Source of the DNA: Gaertneriomyces semiglobifer
Lineage: Eukaryota; Chytridiomycota; Chytridiomycetes; Spizellomycetales; Spizellomycetaceae
Direction of reading: 5' to 3'
NCBI GenBank assembly: GCA_025558075.1
Contig: JAHLKF010000014.1
Span: 62,001-126,000 of the forward strand
Length of the DNA stretch: 64,000 nucleotides
Shown here: piece after piece, positions 1-14,243 of the stretch
Position numbering within the stretch: the stretch's first letter is position 1
Layout: every line of letters starts with the position of its first letter
Notes under the pieces: model-generated
Database searches by the model: none
The model's input: only the letters and a program-made list of their open reading frames with translations
Told to the model about the DNA's origin: nothing
Program-made: the position numbers and the translations under genes

Positions 1-113
1 GTGTTACCTTCAGGCCTGTCGATACACGGCATCATTGATTCTAGAGTATTCTCAATTACATTCATCATATAATCTTAATATTTATATACATGTCTTAACC
101 CACGGCTTCCAGT

Positions 114-3100
114 TCAGTCATTCAGCTGGCATAAAAGTGCCACACCTTTGGAGATCCAGTAATCTGGTGGCTTGTCGGTTGGCAGCTTAACGGCCACAAC
201 GAAATTTGTCGAATGCCCGGTGGTGGAAAGGGTACCCGCCCTCGCCGAAGTCTTGTACAGTGGGCAGACATACGAGTTAGTATTAGCAGTGGCACCTTGG
301 GTTGGAACAAATCGGATAACAGGCATTTTCTAGTGGGATCAATTTAGGATGATGGGCCGCAAATTACAGAATCTCAGATGACGTACCGAAAACATTTCCA
401 TTGGGAACGAGTCTTGTAGCAGTCTTTTCTCCCGATCCCAACGCGCCCCTTCCATGAACAACCCGTGAACTGACACCCCGTCCTGGTCAGTAAAAGCATC
501 TGATGCTCTGGGGTCATTGTCATCGTAATCAGAAACTTGATAATTAAATGACAGTGTATCGATGGCCATTCCGTATTTCCTAGCGTGGTTTTGCAATACC
601 CCTGTGAGAAATCCTATCAAGCAACTGCATTAGGCTGCTGCTCCAGGAGTGGGTGGAAATAGATGTACTGGTGATTTACACGTACCTTGCGGGAAGAAGA
701 ATCCAGGCAACCAGAACGATGTCGGCTGGCCTTTCGTCGCCCATTCACGCAATGACTGCACGCGATGGTGAAAATCTTTGACCCAAGATGCTAGGGGCTT
801 CAATGATGGGTATGATTGACTAGCCCAAGCCGCGGGAACCTCATTGTTGACCAAGCTTGCAAACACGAGCTCCAGTTCTGAGTTCATCACGACAAGTCCT
901 TTGACTGCCTTTATAAGATTCTCCAATGAAACACGAACAACTGTGTTAAGCTTATTGAAGCGTACTGACTCTTGGCACAAGACGGTACTGAGAGAGTTAA
1001 TCATTCTGCCCGTTTCGTCTCGTTTGAATAGCTCCCAACAAACGGAAGCCTCGTTTTCAGATGCGCGAGCTGCAGCAGATTTTGGTCGGGTCTCGGTTGG
1101 AATGAGAAGAGGTGCGGGCCAGTCGTCTAATATGGATTTCGCTATATCCATCACAACCTCTTCATTCGACTTGCCTCCAGCGACAGCCTCCATACGCGGC
1201 TGGATCTCCAAGATTGTGCGAAGCAGTCGCCGTGTCTCCTGCATTTGGAAACTGATGTCTGCATTCTCATGCATGCCAAATACGGAGGGTTCCTCCGCGA
1301 AAGGAAGTTTGTCAATATATCCTCGGAAGGATGCAAGGTCGCCATCCGGAGGAGTGTGGTAAACACCTGAGGGCGAAAACTTGTAGCTCTCATCTAAGAT
1401 GCGAGGGGTGTAGAAACGGAGCAGAATGGAGCGCAGTGTTCGACGATCCCAATCGTCGGTAACTCGACCGCCAAAAGTAATTTCGGAAGTAAGATAAGTG
1501 AGCGCATCCCAGGGAACACTACGAGAGTCCTGGAGCATATTCTTGAGGATAGCAATTGAGACTTCCAAATCCGAGTTACTCCAGTCATACATTATGTTCC
1601 ACCCAAGTGGCCCGAATTTTTTCCGTTCTTGAATAATGGCGTTGAAAAAGCAGACCCCAAACAAGAGCTTCCTGAACTTCGATCCTTGCGGGGGATGATC
1701 ATCAAAGAGGTCTCTTGAAACGTCCGCAAAACTGCGCGCGAGATTTGCGCGCAGGCCCTTCGGGGGTTCATTGGTAACTTTAACTCCATCCTGCAAGACA
1801 GCGACCGGAAATACTTTTGAGGGCATCGATGACAAGAACATCCTAAAGTTTTCATGAATAGAGGTTTCCGGCTGTGTCATCTCCTTTACAATCATTTCCA
1901 ATCGGTTCATCCAAGACGCAGCTAAATGGCAGTTTTGCAGAAATATCCAGTCGCCGCTCGCAAGTGCCCTGCGTATCATTTCTTCGGCAATTGGACCTTG
2001 GCCCTGGCCAAGGGAGATCATTAAAAGCCTGTCTTGCATATTAACGTCCTTAGAAGCCGCAAACTTCATCAGTGCCGAAACGGGGTCTGATCCAGTGGAT
2101 AAAATGAAAATGAAGGGTGTTCGGTTGTTCGTGTCCTTGTAAGCGACGCTCAAGTCCAGGGGTGGTAGATCGATGAACTCCGGCCCAAGGTTGCGCTTAA
2201 CAAACTCAACGCATGCCGCTGTCAGTTTCTCTTCGCGTAACACCTTAATCAACAATAACCGTTGAAAATCCGTCAACTGCGATGTAGAATCTCCAGGTAT
2301 GGGCAGGTCGTAGGGATCATCCGCCTCAACAATCGCCTCCCAATCCATAGTGTACATTTGCATATGCTCAATGGCATATGCGAAATCAGGGACGGATCGC
2401 GCAAGGTCGCAAACATTCTCCCACATTGACTGAGACAGCCATCGAACGTTTGGCTTAGGGGGTACATCCGAGTTGACATTCGCACCACCGCGAAGGAAAA
2501 AACTCCACTCGTAGTCGTCAATCGCACCCTGCTCGCGTAAAATGCCCACGCATATCATTAAAGCGTACACCGACTTATGTTGTTCAAATAAGCCTCGGGC
2601 AACGTTGGCAAATGTGCTGTACGTGGTGGTCCGGCATAGCGTGGCAATCCTCCGTTGAAGGTCTTCACTTTTTTCAGCATGCTGTATGCATGCGCTGAAG
2701 AGGTTTTTGAAGTATTTCAAAGAGAATTGGTACATTGGATCAATTCCTGCTAAGTCTGCGATGACAAAATAAAGAACGGAGCCTCGCACAGCAACCGGGC
2801 GATATTTTTCACGAGCGGCGTTAATTTGCTTTTCAGTTGCTTCCGCTTGTGCAACCCGTTCCTTTATCGCAGCCGAGGTGACCTTGGATTGATTTAATGT
2901 GTTTATCAGCTCCTCATCATCGAGAATATTACCCTCGGAATTGAATAGTAACTTCAAGATGCGTTCTTCGATATCTTCCAGTGCCTTGCGATCTGCCGCG
3001 ATATTGACAATCAATGAGTCACGTTGTTCTTCAAGTTCAGGCTTTTCCAACCGCACTACATCAGCGAGAAGCTGCCCCTCCAAACCAATCCGAGTAACCG

Positions 3101-6100
3101 TGAAGTTAATAATTGTGACCTTGATACAAACCTCCGGTAAATAGTGAGGATTGGGCAGCTTCGTAGTCATATAAAGCTTGAAGTTTCGATCATACTCAAC
3201 AAATGAATCGCCCAATTTGATCAACAAACGCCCGCCCTGACGGACGGTTTGTTTTAGAAGAATCGGTTCTAAGGCAGGATCTAAGTGCTCGCCGACGTCT
3301 TCCAGAAGAACCGATTGCCCAGTCCTTATCGCATTTTCGAGTGACCGCAAAAACTTGGGTTCCGTTGGCTTCATGACCTTCAGGTTGTGACCCTCCATAG
3401 AGCGGATCCACCGATTGGCTTGGCCTTGCGGATCTATCATCAACGGCCACCTTCGACCACGTGTCACTAGAATTCCATTTTCAATGGAGAGCGGATCCGC
3501 AGGGAGACCTTGAATATTCCAGTCACGAATAATTGCGGAATCCCCTAAGCTTTCAATCAAACTGAAACTATCCGAGACAGGGATGCTCAATTCCTGGCAT
3601 CGCCTGATCCAGCCAGTGATTAACTCAGCGCGAAAAGTAGACGTAAATGCTCCAATATATGCTACGCTAGCAGCGCTTAAGAAGATGTTGCCAACCAGGT
3701 CTTCAATCTGACCATTCAGATGCTCGACAGACTCTGCCCACCGGACTTGCTCATCAGCAAGAGCCGTAGTCAATTTCCCGGCACGGGCAAGGCGTCGGGT
3801 GGTTTCCTCCATTTTTTCAGCGAGCTCACGTTTGCTGGCAATCGACTGCTCATATTGGGCTTTGAGCTTCGCTAGTTGCGATTCCACCTCTTGCAGCGCT
3901 GCTGTTTTCTCCGCCAATTTCGCTTGCGTGGCATCCAAGGCTGCCTGGGCTTCCTCTAGGCGTCGTCGTTTAGGTTGAACTTCTTTAAATACTCGCGAGT
4001 ACAGATCCATCGCAATGACCCACATACACATGCTCTTGCATGCTTTGGATACCTTCTCAACAGCCTCCGGTGTGAAATTGGGGTTGTCGATATACTTGCG
4101 AAGCTTCTTAGAGACTGACTCCGGGATATTTTCCTTATCAAAATCTTGCATTTTTCTCATGAACTGAGGATCCGACAGCAGTTTCTTTGAGCTTTCCCAG
4201 TCCGGCTTGACCTTGAATAAAGTACAGATTGCTTCCATCACCATTAACACCGTCTCCGGGGGTTTGGAAAACACTTTGAGCTCCGCAATGTCCTTTTTAT
4301 CAAGAGCATCAAGTGCTCTATACGCAGCTTCTAACGCTGGCAGAGCTTCATCCAGATCACGCTGCGCTTCCGCTGCTATGCTCTCCGTTTCTGTAGCTTT
4401 GGCCCGTACAAACGCTTCTTCTTCCGCGACTACTTTCTTAACACCATCGGCGGTCTCTTGATCTTTTCCGATCTTGACCATCAACACCTCGGTGTCATGC
4501 GCTCTGTTCTTCAATTCTGGACCAAGCATCTCCAACTCTGACTGCATCTTGGCCACCAGCTCATTCGTCTCGGACAACTTTTTCAAACCATTTCGCAAAC
4601 GATCTCGGGAGGATGCAAGTTCCTTGCGTTTCTCTTGTAACATACTCGTGTACACATTGATAAGTTCCAGATACGATGTGGGCGTTGTATAGTACCTTCG
4701 GCGCAATTCCGTCCAAAATTTCTTTGCAATCTGCCCTACACTTTCGTGGATTTCTACGCACATTTCAGCAATGTTATTCTTCATTTGATCGGTCCCAAGA
4801 TCAACAAACTCTAAAAAGCGCCGGGAAACCGACAGCAGGGCGTCCTTGGGCCACTCGTCAAACCAGTCAATCGTACAGCAGTTCACCAGAGACGGAAACA
4901 TCCGACACCTGTTCCGGAAGGTGTCTCCCACTGGACTGGTAGCGAATACAATATGAAGATTGTCTCGCACCCGATTGATGAAAAATTGATAAACGCTATC
5001 GCGATCTTCTGCAAGGCCCTTTTCTCTCGCCAATGACCGTAATTCCCCAAGAATTTTTTCTCGTTCTTCAAACTCAAATAAATTTGGGACCTCTCCAGAG
5101 TTGAGTATACTGTTTATATCTTCCAAAAACGTTTCATTCTTTATCTGTGTGTCCGAGAGTAAGAACACCGTGTTCTTGCCCTCTAGACCGGCCGCTCGGT
5201 AGAGTTTCTTGATATCCTCACGCCATTCCACATGACCATAAGCCCGGGTCAATTCAATTTGAATGCATCGATAATCTGAAATGTGACACGCCAAACGCGT
5301 TAGAGATTGCTTTCCAGTACCCCCTACACCAACGAGCAAAGCATTGCCACGAGGCTGGCGAATAATGCGAGAGATTCTCGTAATGTGTTGCTTGGCGTCC
5401 ATAAAGAAAATCAGCCTCATGTCCTTGTTGTTGGTGACATTGTATTCCTCTAAGTATTCTTCAAGTAAGGTATTCATTGCCTTCATATCCGGCATCTCCA
5501 CATACAGGCGCTCTTCGGGCGGGACACCTCTCTTGCCGAAGTCTCCAAATATGATAGGTTTCTGGCTCAACGTCTCCTTTGGAATGGCAATGCCAAAGTT
5601 TTTCTCTACAAGTTCTGAAAGCAAGGAGTTATAATACAATCTATCAGTATCATCGATCAGTCGGTCATGGAACACTCTGGATGCTTCGTGACAAAAAAGC
5701 TTCACAATGTCCATCTTGGTTTGAATGACAGTCGGTTTTGCTTGAGAAACCCCTTGAATAACCCGAGACAGATCTCGTAAGTTGAACGTATAATGCGATT
5801 TCGCTGGTGTTGGCAGAAGTTCGGTGCACATGCGGCGGTAGATTTCAATTGAAGAATTGACAATTGAGTCCGACACAGAGCGAACTTCGCTACTGAATCC
5901 GGCGCGAAGAAACCCTTCCAACAATGCCCGGAAAATTTTTCCCAATGTCATCTCACCAGGCGCTGGAATGTTGAAGATGTTGAAGTGGCGCAGAAGCCTT
6001 GCAGTGACGGCATTGCGGCCTCCACCAGGAGGCGCACATGCTGCCACAATCTCCACATCTTGAACAACTTTCCACGCTAGTTTTTCCCTGTCGTAGAAGC

Positions 6101-9100
6101 CTCTAAAGCCTAGGTACTGCCGCAGCAGTTCTATAGGGGGTTGAGACCCGTACGTATCCAGTTTTGGCATATTCAAATCGTCTACAAATAGGACGATCTT
6201 CTTGGTGCCCTGCGGTGCCCCAAAAATGTTCTTGCGACGCTTTTCTAACTTCAATTCCAAGTATTGCTGCGTCTGTGCACTGTTCGTTTGTGCGGAAAAA
6301 TTTAGGGTTACAGGTACCCAACCATACTGCTTTCCTTTCCGGTTCAACAACTGCTGCACCACAATCGACTTGCCGACGCCACTGTTTCCTGTAAGTAAGG
6401 TCGGGTACCCGTTAGACAAGAGCATCTCCACAAAGTAACCGTATTTGATAGTGTCCGTCGTTGGAACCATCATTTGGAAGTACGGAACATCTTGGGCATA
6501 CTTGAAAGCCGGCACAAGATCATCCCAAAGTGAGAAGGATTTATTTTTGAGGTCAACGTAGTAGCAAAATACGTTGTTCGCCGCTGGGAGTTGGACCTCT
6601 GATATAGGCGTTGCGTCCAACAGATCTCTAATAAAGCTGTCAAACGTGTCGTGGTAGCCATCTGCAAGTCCACCACCAAGGGACCATATGTAGCAGAATA
6701 CGAACAGATTTCCAAACAGCCCTTTCAGGTCCCCAATACTTCTCGAGTAGTCAATGTCCGTTTTGTTGATGTACGTCTGGAGTAGTTTACAGAGACTCTC
6801 CACCAGGGCCACATCGACAGTCTTCAAATATGAAGCGCACTCCCGTCGCACAAAAGCCAAGCCTGCGTCCACGTAGGTTTCGCACAGGCTCCATAGAAAT
6901 TGTTTCAATTCCTCATGCACGTATGCGGGCATTTGCCGCAACCATTTATGAACGTACGGTCGCCAGCCCAGGTCGCTTGGATCCATATAAACCATACCGC
7001 ATCGGCTGACTGTGGCGGGAGATGCCACTGCTAAATCAGCCACCTCGAATAACATATGCATGGTACTATTCATCTTGATGCGCTCTCCGTTGATTAGCGT
7101 TAACAACTTGTTGTCGTCCAGTACAGTATTCATATTCTCTATCCAGAGAGCATCAACCGGGCCATCACATATAGTCCATTTTTCGTCGATACTACTATCC
7201 TGAACCTGCTGCCGGAAGATGTTCCCGATCAACCCATCTTTCCATTCCATCGTAGCCAAATTGAACTCTCCGTAAAGCTCTGACATGGTAACACACTGGG
7301 CTGGACGTTAGTCATGCACGATATCTGACATGAACTTTCTTTCTCACCTTCGGATTGAGGATCCAGGTTCTGACAGCTGTATACCCAATTCCCTGTGTAC
7401 CCGCTAACCGGGTGCAAGCCTCTTGCAATATCTGATAACATGTAGTTTTACCGCCACCTGTCGGTCCAACCAGCATGACTCCATGTCGAATTTTGTTAGT
7501 CTCGTAGAGCTGACAGACTCTGGTAACAAAGCTCTCCACAATTTCTAGGCCCCTCTCCTGCATAACATCCCGAATAGTGGGTACTAATGCACCATAATCC
7601 TGCTCGATGATATCTACACCAGGAAATAGGTCTGATAGAATCCCGCGGAATAACCCAATATCTTCTGCCAAGAATTTTGGTAAATTGGAATCGCGAAGAG
7701 CCCTGATGAGCACCATTTCTTCCGAGAGGTCGGGACTTGATCTTTTCAGAGCACCAGCCATGATCAACACGGATTTTACAGCTCGCATGCCGAAGTCGTA
7801 ATGATCTTGCTGCGAAAGCTGCTCGGAGCACAGTTTATACAGATTCACAACTTTTCCGGCCAGAAGGCGGGCATTCTCGAATCCCTCCGAAAACAGAAGG
7901 ATCTCGGCGATCAAGCCATAATCTACATAAAATGATTAAAAACGTAAAGGTACCACCATTACTCCCTGAAGAGGCGCTTACCAGGTATCATCATGGCGAT
8001 AGGACGAAACAAGGCTTTAAGGTTATCGGGAAGCTCCTGTCGTCCAGCATATCCGGGGTTCATGGTAATGAACGCCGCGCAAGTGTCGATAAGACGTATC
8101 TCCCTGCCTTCAAACATGAATCTCGTAGCCTTCATATCCTTTGCATTCTTAATGGTCAAGAGCTGTTGAGCGATGACGGAAAGTACTTCGATATCAATGC
8201 GATTGAATTCGTCAAAGCAACACCAAGCACCAGACTGCGCTAGTCCTGCAAACATTTTTCCCATCATTTTGTAGTCCATTCCATCAGAGCAATTGTATAC
8301 CACGCACTGCCGAGCAAGGGCCTTCGCTAAATCTTTTACTGTTTCTGTTTTGCCCGTCCCTGCTGGCCCTAATGGTGATCCACCAAGATTTAACTGCATC
8401 GCGCCAGTGAGTGTCAGATAGCACCTATCTGTGAGGGGAGTAATGACCAATCTCGTGGAGCATCCGAGGTACTCATATCCGTACGTGAACGTTGAAGACG
8501 ACATCTTCACATGGCAGGTATCCAAGTCAGAATCCCAATAGTAACGTTGCTGTTTGGTCCACTCGAAATCGTTTGGGCCTTTTACCCCAGCGTCGACGAG
8601 AGACTGCACAATATCTCGATTATGAACATCCATCGTGATGAGTGCCCCAAGTATCAATCTTTGGATGGGAGGTAAGTCCCCGCGAACAAGGGCGGCAATG
8701 CCTGACAGATTCTACCCTCCAATGGTTCAGCTCCATTTGAGATATACGAAAACATGAGAACCTACCCGTATGCAAGTCTCCTTGAATTGGTGCAGCGCTT
8801 TGACTGGGTCACTTTCCTTCAGACATTCGCTAACAGACTTGCACCATAATACCTGGTTCCCGGTCAGCACAACTTGACCGATGTGCTTGGTGACCCAATC
8901 GTTTCTGGTTTCTGCCTCAAACTCGGATAGTGCTTGCTTGATCAGTCGCCGCAAGACCGCCACCATTGCTTCCTCCACGCTTCCCAGCCATGCTTCGACA
9001 TTGCCCCTCGCTTTAATGGGTTTCAAGAACGGCACCCTTTCGCCCTCGGGACTGATCATGGCAACGATGTCGAGCGTTTTCGAATCGCCAGAGGCGAATT

Positions 9101-12100
9101 CAAGAGACTTAATAGCGTCAAAACACTTGGACAAATGCGGCTGCACAGCTTGCGGGTTCCGAGTTTGGGAAAGAATCTCCAAAAGCTCTTCGTTCGAAAG
9201 GAAGTAAAATCGCGGGAACAGCAGCCGCTTACTTTCGAGATAATCTTCTAAACATTTCTGGATTTGGTCCAGTAGAATATTGTTTTGCTGCATGATTTCC
9301 AGCAGACCTGGCGTTGTACCAGACTTCATGGCGTTGGGGTTGCGGTATACTTTACGCATGGTATCTTTCCAGCTACGGTCCACTTGTGCGAACATGCGAG
9401 CCTCGTCAGGCAGCTGTCGCTGGATATCCGGGGCGGAAAAGATGCTTTCCAGATAGAGCCAGGTACGTTGACACGTTAGCCATGCTTCTAGTGTTTCCGA
9501 GAACAGCAATAGTTGCTTATCCCATCTTTCGACTTCACTTCTGATTGGGCCCATAAATCTGGACCCTTTGATGGTAGCAATAGTGACCTGGCTGTCTTCC
9601 AACAAAGTCTGGATGTCTTCGACGGTTCCCAGGATGAACACGTCCTTGCTTTCTCTGTAAGGAGCCAAGACGAACTCGGCCTCGTTCCAATTTTTGACAA
9701 CCTTTCCTAACATTTCCTCCAAAGCTGCTTCCGACCCGGCCTGGCTGGAAACATTGCTTATCTCATCTCTAAACTCGAATATGCGCATTTCTATCAGGCG
9801 GTTTAATGTGAGCGATTCGTCTCGCGCCAGGGGCTTGCCAAGAGCGTCCTGTATTTTCTCCCAATGCCGGGGTTTCAAGGCCGGATTGCGCAAATCAACG
9901 ATTGTTGGATACATTGAGCGGTATTCTTCCACCATCGCTTTGAGTCGAGGAACAACATCATTTGGCGGAAGCCCCTTGTCGAGATTGTAGACAATCTTGG
10001 TGTAGGCTTGGATTTGATTGTTGAGGTTTTCAGTGTCTAAACTATCAAAGGGCGCTTCTTTCCAAGCGGTGGCAATGCTTTCCCATTGCTTGATGCTAAG
10101 CCACAGGGTTCTCTTCAACTCCACCTCCGTCTTTGTTTCTTCTAATTCGTCAATACTTGAGGTAGGGGCTGGAGGTGGAACATCCCCTGCTACAACTGTA
10201 CCACCGCTCCTAAACAACTCCGCCCAATCCTCATATTTCTTTTTGGATGCTTCGATACTACGCAGACCCTCTAACAAGCCGTCTAAAAACTTTACTACCA
10301 TCTCGTTTTGCGCCCCCGGATTGAGTACCATGGGGTCCTGCGCTTTGTTCCGGATCTCGCCAACCTCAGCCATCAAGTCCGCAACCGCCTTATCTAGTTC
10401 CGTACTGAATTTGGCTATGTTGTCTTCTTTCGTGTCTGTAGCTAACTCGACCGATTCTTTCAACTGGCGAAGAGTTGGGGACAGAGTTTGGTACAGAGCA
10501 AGGTCGGTAGGCTGAATCGGAAGCTTAAATCGATCCAGTAGCTCATTAAGACGTGTCACCTCATCATAGAGACGGTCGGCAACAGGCAGAGATTGGCGTA
10601 CTACGAGCATCCCCATATTAGCTGGCATTGACATTCGGTGAAACACAGTGTGGCCACAGTACCTTTTTCCAACCAACCAAGGTATTCCACGAAGCCTTCG
10701 ACCGTCGCAGGTTGCGAGCTTAGAATGCGCACCCACGTCTGCACCTCATTGAGAAGCAACTCGTTCTTCTCACGAGATAATCCTGGAAGTAGCTTGGCAA
10801 CCTCCGCAAAACATCTTTCCGGGCTCGGGACTAGCATGCTCTTCAACTTTGTGGTATCAATATGTAAGTTGTTTATCACAGACGCCACTGGAATAGCGCT
10901 CATTGTCGTTCGCTGCAGCGCAAATTTCGTCAGATATGTATCGAAGAACTCAACAATCGGAGATGTTATGGTGCCTTCCTCGGTTCGATGGAACGTGGCT
11001 GAAATTCTCAAAAGATCTTGTGATGAGTTTCCAACAGTTATGTCTTTCTCCTTCGGCTCCTTCAAAGCCGTTGAATCGAGCGATGCATCTGCCTCCTCAG
11101 AAGGGCTGTCTACAGGGGATTCGGCCAGATCAATCCAAGAGCTCGCAACGTTTGGAGCTTCTGTTAGCAATAGTGCAGTCATTCCTCCTTCCGGCAACTC
11201 CCGTCCAGCAGCGGTAGCGAACAACACAGCGACGGGACCGGCCGCGTCCCGTAGAGCGTCAATCGCATTGAAGTTCTCATTTTCGATCCACATCTGGCGA
11301 ACAGCTTCCCAGGTGTCCATCCATTTGACTGCGTTCACAAACATACCCACACTCACACCCCTGACCCGCCCACAAAGCTCCCGGAAATAGGCGCCTTCCG
11401 TAACAATGGCAGTTGGTTGAGGCCCTTCTGCATATTCAGATTCCTCCAAGCTTCGGTAAGCGCCACTAACAACAGACGGATCTAAATATGGAATGCTATT
11501 TGCGATAAGGGGTATCTTATCGAGCGTTCCCAAGTATATCTTGAACAAAATGTCCGTCCCAGTCAAATAATCTGGTAAGCAAGGGGCAAAGTATAGAAGC
11601 TTTGCATCGGAAGACAGGTTCAGTAGAAGCTCTACGCGGAACAGTGGTGGCTTAGCGTTTAGGACTTGCGTTGGCGGTCTGGCCACATTCAAGTCTTCCG
11701 ATCGTGACGAAGATATCTGCTGCTCTCCTTTGTATCCAGTGTGATCACCGATATCCGCTTCTGCTTTACCCTTTTGAATAGATGCTTTCAAAGACCTATC
11801 CGTCCCGGGAGACTCATCTTGGTAAGAATTTTGAGGCATCGTTTTTCGTGCCAACTTCGTCAAAACGTTGAAGAAACCGTGGAATCCGACATCAATAAGT
11901 TCTGTGGTGGATACATTGTCACCGACTACTACGCCTCCAACCGGCACAATCCCACCGCTGATGGCCGCTACACCGGCACCGCCGATTCCATCCTCACTCT
12001 CCAACATTTCTTTCCCGTCAATATCAATTTGGATGTCGACAGGGCCACCGCCAATCATTCGTTTATCCGAGATCACAACTCCTCCAGTTCCGGAAGTATC

Positions 12101-13652
12101 CACAAAAACATCCTCATCAACACTACCCTGAAAAAATAGCCTTAACAAATCCCTCATACTTTCAACGGTCAGAGTTTGCAGTGTTGTAACAATCATGTAA
12201 TCGATGAGCTTCACAAAGCGCTGCAGTCGCCGGCACTCACTTCTCCGTGCTGCCTGTTCGGTGTACGAAAGTCTTTTCTGTTGCGTATCCTTGACTTGGC
12301 CTGAATCGCTCTGGGCATCAGGCCACTGTGCTTCAAATCCTCTGGCTTGAAGGCACTGAATACCTGCCCTTTCAGCAGTTGATTTGATAGCATCCACCCA
12401 ATCCAATAATCCCTGTCTGACATGCTGCTCAACCCACTCCCGTTGAACTTTAACAAACTCTCCTAGTTCGTAGGTTTGGTCCTCGACTTTAATGAAGCGC
12501 CACTTTTCCATGACGACCACGCACAAGCTACGTATCTCCCATAGAGATTGACGCAATATCGGATGCACTGCAAACAGCCCGTCGGAGAGATGACGCTTCG
12601 CTGCCCGTATTTTACGACGCAAAATCGTCCGCCGCCAAGAAGTGAATGTTTTCCATACTCGGTATCGTCGAAAAAATGGGATGTGCCCCAATTCATGAAA
12701 GAGCTTATATTCTTTGAGCCACCTATTAAGCTCCGTAAAGTCTCCTTGCCCTTGATTGTCAAAGTAGGTGACGCCCTATGAAAAGTGGAAGGAAATAGCG
12801 TTTAGCATTGTAACAAAACGTCAAACGCATGTTGTACGTACTGCAGCGCTGGCAGTCCAGTATCCCCGACTCTTATCTAGCGTCTCCCACTCTACGCATT
12901 CGAGATCATACGGTGTGAACATTTCCACCTTCCCACCAACATTGATGGGTCTGCAGTAACAAAATTCTGAAGTTCCAGGATTCTTCCGGAGATACTGAAT
13001 AAAAGCCATGACATCTCGCGGTACCAAGGTATGTGTCGCGATGTCCATGGTTTGAGAAGTGTGGATGGCGTTGGCCACAGGCACTGAATGACTTCCCTGA
13101 TCCGTAGAAATAGCTGGCAACAGTGCAGCTTTGCTTTCAAGAGACTCGGGTACAGGAAAAGCATCATGACGCAGCACCACAGGCTCGTTTAGGCGGAGAA
13201 CGCTTGTGTCGAGGCGGTCATAGTATGCAGCTGTGTTGCCGACGTGGCCTTTGGAGGTCAACATTCTGAAAGAGCTCGCCGGCATTACCAGTGGCTTACG
13301 GGCAACCAGTGCCGGCGAGCCTGTCTGAGTTGAGGGACTGAGTTGATAAGCGAGATCGTGTTGCTGTACGCAACATGTCAGCTACGGGGAATTGTTGTGA
13401 TACACTCTCAGCAGATTCATGACAAACCTCGCGCCTTTCAGTATATCCTAGAGACTTCCGAACGTTGAACCTCGGAACGCCATCGTCCAATGTTGTATTC
13501 AGGCGCCGAATAAGCGCGGATCGCGGTGTAGGTGGTGATGATGGTTGAGACCTGTCCTGGCCGCTGTAATGCTGCTTCGTATTTTGAATACGAACATGAT
13601 GAACGTCCTCGCCTTCACTGGAGGCGGCGGCCCGTCCACTTCCTTCTAACAT
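114..13652 (-). CDS. axonemal dynein heavy chain (inner-arm, DNAH1/3/7/12 type)
   Basis: Motor heavy chain that drives sliding of axonemal doublets in a motile cilium. Nine exons: 13652-13300, 13265-12842, 12775-10663, 10621-8766, 8711-7982, 7922-7348, 7295-686, 613-387, 329-114; 4367 aa, within the family range. The tail and linker come first. AAA1 P-loop GPAGTGKT is near residue 1697, AAA2 GPTGGGKT near 1978, AAA3 GNSGVGKS near 2320 and AAA4 GVGGTGKQS near 2672. A coiled-coil stalk follows, then AAA5-6 and the C-terminal domain with the family signature [12 protein letters not shown] and end GVALLCQL. The C-terminus resembles the single-headed inner-arm heavy chains DNAH1, 3, 7 and 12; I cannot choose between them. 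The first ~118 residues are Ser/Arg-rich and have no counterpart I recall. No frameshift remains after splicing. It is divergent from the coiled-coil gene at 14244. Confidence 0.95.
13274..13320. repeat. perfect inverted repeat around a 34-nt dynein intron
   Basis: Eleven-base arms at 13274-13284 (GCTCGCCGGCA) and 13310-13320 (TGCCGGCGAGC) are exact reverse complements separated by 25 nt. The proposed first dynein intron (13266-13299) has its donor inside the loop, and one arm lies within the intron. A pre-mRNA hairpin would hold the donor in a loop closed by a GC-rich stem. Confidence 0.8.
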
Positions 13653-14243
13653 GGCGGTACAGGCTGAACAGATGCACTAGCGACAGACGATTCTGTGAAC
13701 AAGCGCGTCAGTTTTGGGTCCCGCCCGGCTTATGTCGGAGTTTGTGTACGTAAGCCATGGCTGCCATTGGCAAACAGTAGTTCCTCATCGCCGCATGGAC
13801 CTAGAAAACCACATTAAGACGGGCGAGCGCTTGATCTTGAGGTGGCCGGACGGCGGACGGAGCGGGGAGACTGCACAATCCTCTTTGGCATCGCCCTCCT
13901 GGCAGCTGAATGCCTGTGCTGACTGTGTTCAGAGGCGAGGACTGCCGTGTGCCACGTTTGTTCGTTGAAGTTGTTCGTGAAAACGAAATCAGCGAAATGC
14001 GCGACGATCCGTGACAACTTGCATAGTAACCAGTTGCTACAGTATACACCTTTTGGACGACGTTAGATACAGATTTCATGGGGTGCAGGCTTCATCATCG
14101 CGGAAGGGGCACGGCGACCCTTCGCCATCGTTCGAGGTTGCGGGTTATGGTCGGAGCTTGCCTATTTTGGGCTACTTGGTCGGACAACGTGTGAAGTAAA
14201 ACGGGCCGCACCCGCCTCGCTCCTTACTACGATATGCGGAAAT
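13653..14243. promoter_or_regulatory. divergent intergenic region, dynein / coiled-coil gene
   Basis: A 591-nt spacer between two start codons on opposite strands, so it should carry both promoters. Small open frames occur on both strands but none looks like a protein. GTAACC and GTTGCTAC half-sites lie at about 14028-14042 but do not form the inverted X-box of RFX factors. No repeat or RNA gene was seen. Confidence 0.5.

Noticed and set aside
1592..1855. Numerous small open frames inside the dynein gene on both strands
   Set aside because: All overlap the continuous 2.2-kilocodon dynein frame and lack independent support.
14028..14042. RFX X-box candidate in the dynein promoter (GTAACC AGT TGCTAC)
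   Set aside because: The second half-site is in the wrong orientation for an X-box, so it is not a credible RFX site.
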